Assembly (NCBI GenBank): GCA_013824385.1
Contig: PNNU01000134.1
Coordinates: 1 to 8,250 of the forward strand
Source of the DNA: Anaerolinea sp.
GTDB lineage: Bacteria > Chloroflexota > Anaerolineae > Anaerolineales > Anaerolineaceae
DNA length: 8,250 nt
Direction: 5' to 3'
In this document: one piece after another, positions 6,930 through 8,250 of the stretch
Layout: each line of letters opens with the position of its first letter
How positions within the stretch are numbered: position 1 is the stretch's first letter
Made by a program: the position numbers and the translations under genes
Notes under the pieces: model-generated
What the model was told of the DNA's origin: nothing
Database searches by the model: none
What the model saw: the letters and a program-made list of their open reading frames with translations, nothing else

Positions 6930-8192
6930 TCACGGACAACGAATAAAGCCTTGTGCCCATAAACAACCTCCACAGGCGATTTCCGTGTTACCTAGACAGT
7001 CCTCCATATTTTGTGTTGAAAGGTCACACCCATTACAAAAAGTACAAGGTGAGAATTCGAATCGCTGTACGCGCTCACGGAAGTTGGCGTATTTTTTATC
7101 GTTCCAAATATCAAGAAGATCTTGCTCAAGAATATTACCAAATGTAAAAGCAAAAGATTTTCGCAGCCGCTGTTCACAATAACTTTGATTGGTGTGTAAA
7201 AGAGGAAGGCAGGGCGAAATGTTCCCATCCCAACGAATGGCAGTACTACCCTGTTCGATGAATGGGCAACTATCCAGTGAACGATTGACCTCGTAACCTG
7301 AAAGCTCTAACCTGTATTTTCGAGAATAGATTTCTGCCAGGGTATCTTTCGTAAAACTATTCCAATCCATGCGAGGTATGTTTACAATCGGAATTGAGGT
7401 ACTCTGGCGCGTAATCATGTTTTGAGTTGTTCGATTGTATAGTATTTGATCATTCAGCTCTGGAGTGTGTGCCAAGACATTGCTGATGGAAAAATTAGAG
7501 GCTCCCAAGCTTATGCCAAGGTGAAGGATTTCTGGCAAGTCATTAATGTTGCTTTGCATCGCGACGATGGCAATTCCCAAATGAGGTTTGCTGTTATCTA
7601 TATCGGTGGCTTTATAACGAATCCGACGTAAAGTCGTTAAATTGTCAATCACCTTGGGAAGTGAAGAGCCTAGACGAATATCAACGTAACTCTCAGGTGA
7701 TGAACCATCCAATGAAACCCACAACATATCCAGACCAGCTCGGATGAATTGCAGCGAATATTCTTCGGTAAGCAGAAGTGCGTTTGTAATTAATTCGACC
7801 CTGGCGCCAATACTTTTAAATCGTTTTACCCATTCGATAATTCTTGGATGAATGAGTGGTTCACCAAAACCACCAAAGAAAATAGTCGGCAAAGGCGATA
7901 TTTTCAGTATCCCTGCAAATATACGTTCAAAGGTTTCATCACTCATGGAACCTGAGGGTTCACCCCACACATTACGCATGCAAGTACGACAGTCCAGATT
8001 ACATAAGTTGGTTGGTTCTATATAAACCTTGGCAAGGTGAGTAATTGGCCTAAGTATTCTAATTTCGTTAGTACCCTCATCGAGATAAACGTCAATGTCA
8101 GGAATTATCCCGAAACGTGCAGCAATTTCTTTAGGGATGATCACATTTCCGTTTTTATCAATATGAGCTTTAATTAATTGTTTTTGATTCAT
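6930..8192 (-). CDS. AbrB-domain radical SAM/SPASM protein, probable tungsten-oxidoreductase cofactor maturase
   Basis: Residues 6-50 form an AbrB/SpoVT/MazE-type swapped-hairpin domain (IDKNGNVIIPKEIAARFGI, then an acidic turn and EIRILRP). A radical SAM domain follows: the [4Fe-4S]-binding CxxxCxxC is C64-C68-C71 (CNLDCRTC), and the GGFGEP stretch at 107-112 matches the SAM-binding GGE region. The C-terminus is a SPASM-type auxiliary-cluster domain with Cys at 309, 328, 383, 386, 389, 399, 407, 410 and 419, including CTFCNGC and the terminal CGGCLWA. Cytosolic and oxygen-sensitive chemistry is expected. Radical SAM/SPASM proteins of this build, beside MoaD and MoeB relatives, are associated with tungsten aldehyde:ferredoxin oxidoreductases as cofactor-modifying maturases; that role is inferred here, and peptide modification is the alternative. 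The start lies 12 bases after the MoaD-like stop, with no strong Shine-Dalgarno beyond a distant G-rich stretch (8208-8213), suggesting translational coupling. The N-terminal domain begins at once, so this ATG fits. Confidence 0.88.
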   Translation of the reverse strand: MNQKQLIKAHIDKNGNVIIPKEIAARFGIIPDIDVYLDEGTNEIRILRPITHLAKVYIEPTNLCNLDCRTCMRNVWGEPSGSMSDETFERIFAGILKISPLPTIFFGGFGEPLIHPRIIEWVKRFKSIGARVELITNALLLTEEYSLQFIRAGLDMLWVSLDGSSPESYVDIRLGSSLPKVIDNLTTLRRIRYKATDIDNSKPHLGIAIVAMQSNINDLPEILHLGISLGASNFSISNVLAHTPELNDQILYNRTTQNMITRQSTSIPIVNIPRMDWNSFTKDTLAEIYSRKYRLELSGYEVNRSLDSCPFIEQGSTAIRWDGNISPCLPLLHTNQSYCEQRLRKSFAFTFGNILEQDLLDIWNDKKYANFRERVQRFEFSPCTFCNGCDLSTQNMEDCLGNTEIACGGCLWAQGFIRCP

Positions 8193-8204
8193 GGCAATAT
8201 ATCT

Positions 8205-8250
8205 TTATCCCCCGCCAACTGGTGGAAAAATTCCAACTACATCGCCATTT
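8205..8250 (-). CDS. MoaD/ThiS-like sulfur carrier, C-terminal end only (partial)
   Basis: The last 14 codons before a TAA (8205-8207) read NGDVVGIFPPVGGG on the minus strand; the rest lies beyond the right edge. This matches the C-terminal signature of MoaD-family ubiquitin-fold proteins: a D-G-D-like turn, a hydrophobic strand with FPP, and a free Gly-Gly terminus that is adenylated and turned into a thiocarboxylate. The downstream MoeB-like enzyme is the natural partner. In molybdopterin synthase MoaD donates sulfur to the dithiolene of the pterin. It could be the general MoaD or a dedicated paralogue of a tungsten-enzyme operon; the context favours the latter. It is too short for more detail, but the motif and the gene order make chance unlikely. 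Confidence 0.8.
   Translation of the reverse strand, partial: NGDVVGIFPPVGGG

Overview
The window most resembles a mesophilic, anaerobic or facultatively anaerobic bacterium of moderate to low GC content. The combination of a multi-PAS/GAF diguanylate cyclase, a long-armed chemoreceptor with paired CheW adaptors, and a tungsten-cofactor type radical SAM / MoeB / MoaD set fits Chloroflexota (Anaerolineae-like). That placement is an inference from gene style, not from a marker gene.

Left two thirds (1-5822, all + strand): a soluble PAS-PAS-GAF-GAF-GGDEF diguanylate cyclase (1-2331) is followed by a strong intrinsic-terminator-like hairpin (2418-2445). Next comes a chemotaxis unit: a transmembrane methyl-accepting chemotaxis protein (2618-4759), a perfect 13-bp intercistronic stem-loop (4770-4800), and two tandemly duplicated cheW genes (4825-5325 and 5352-5822). 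The receptor and the two adaptors presumably assemble into arrays with a CheA encoded elsewhere. The cyclase is a separate transcription unit but puts second-messenger signalling beside motility control.

Middle (5823-6130): a 308-bp AT-rich convergent intergenic region. It contains one imperfect inverted repeat and no gene I can support.

Right third (6131-8250, all - strand, so read from right to left): the last 14 codons of a MoaD/ThiS-like ubiquitin-fold sulfur carrier ending in Gly-Gly-Gly (8205-8250, cut by the window edge), a radical SAM/SPASM protein with an N-terminal AbrB/SpoVT-type domain (6930-8192), and a HesA/MoeB/ThiF-type adenylyltransferase (6131-6898). The order and tight spacing suggest one operon. 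MoeB would adenylate the MoaD C-terminus for sulfur transfer during pterin-cofactor synthesis, and the radical SAM protein resembles maturases found next to tungsten aldehyde:ferredoxin oxidoreductases. An AOR-family structural gene is predicted just beyond the right edge but cannot be seen here.

The most interesting points are the AbrB-radical SAM fusion and its operon, the exact 28-residue periodicity in both arms of the chemoreceptor, the perfect hairpin between receptor and cheW, and the diverging tandem cheW pair. I see no mobile element, CRISPR array, tRNA or rRNA.
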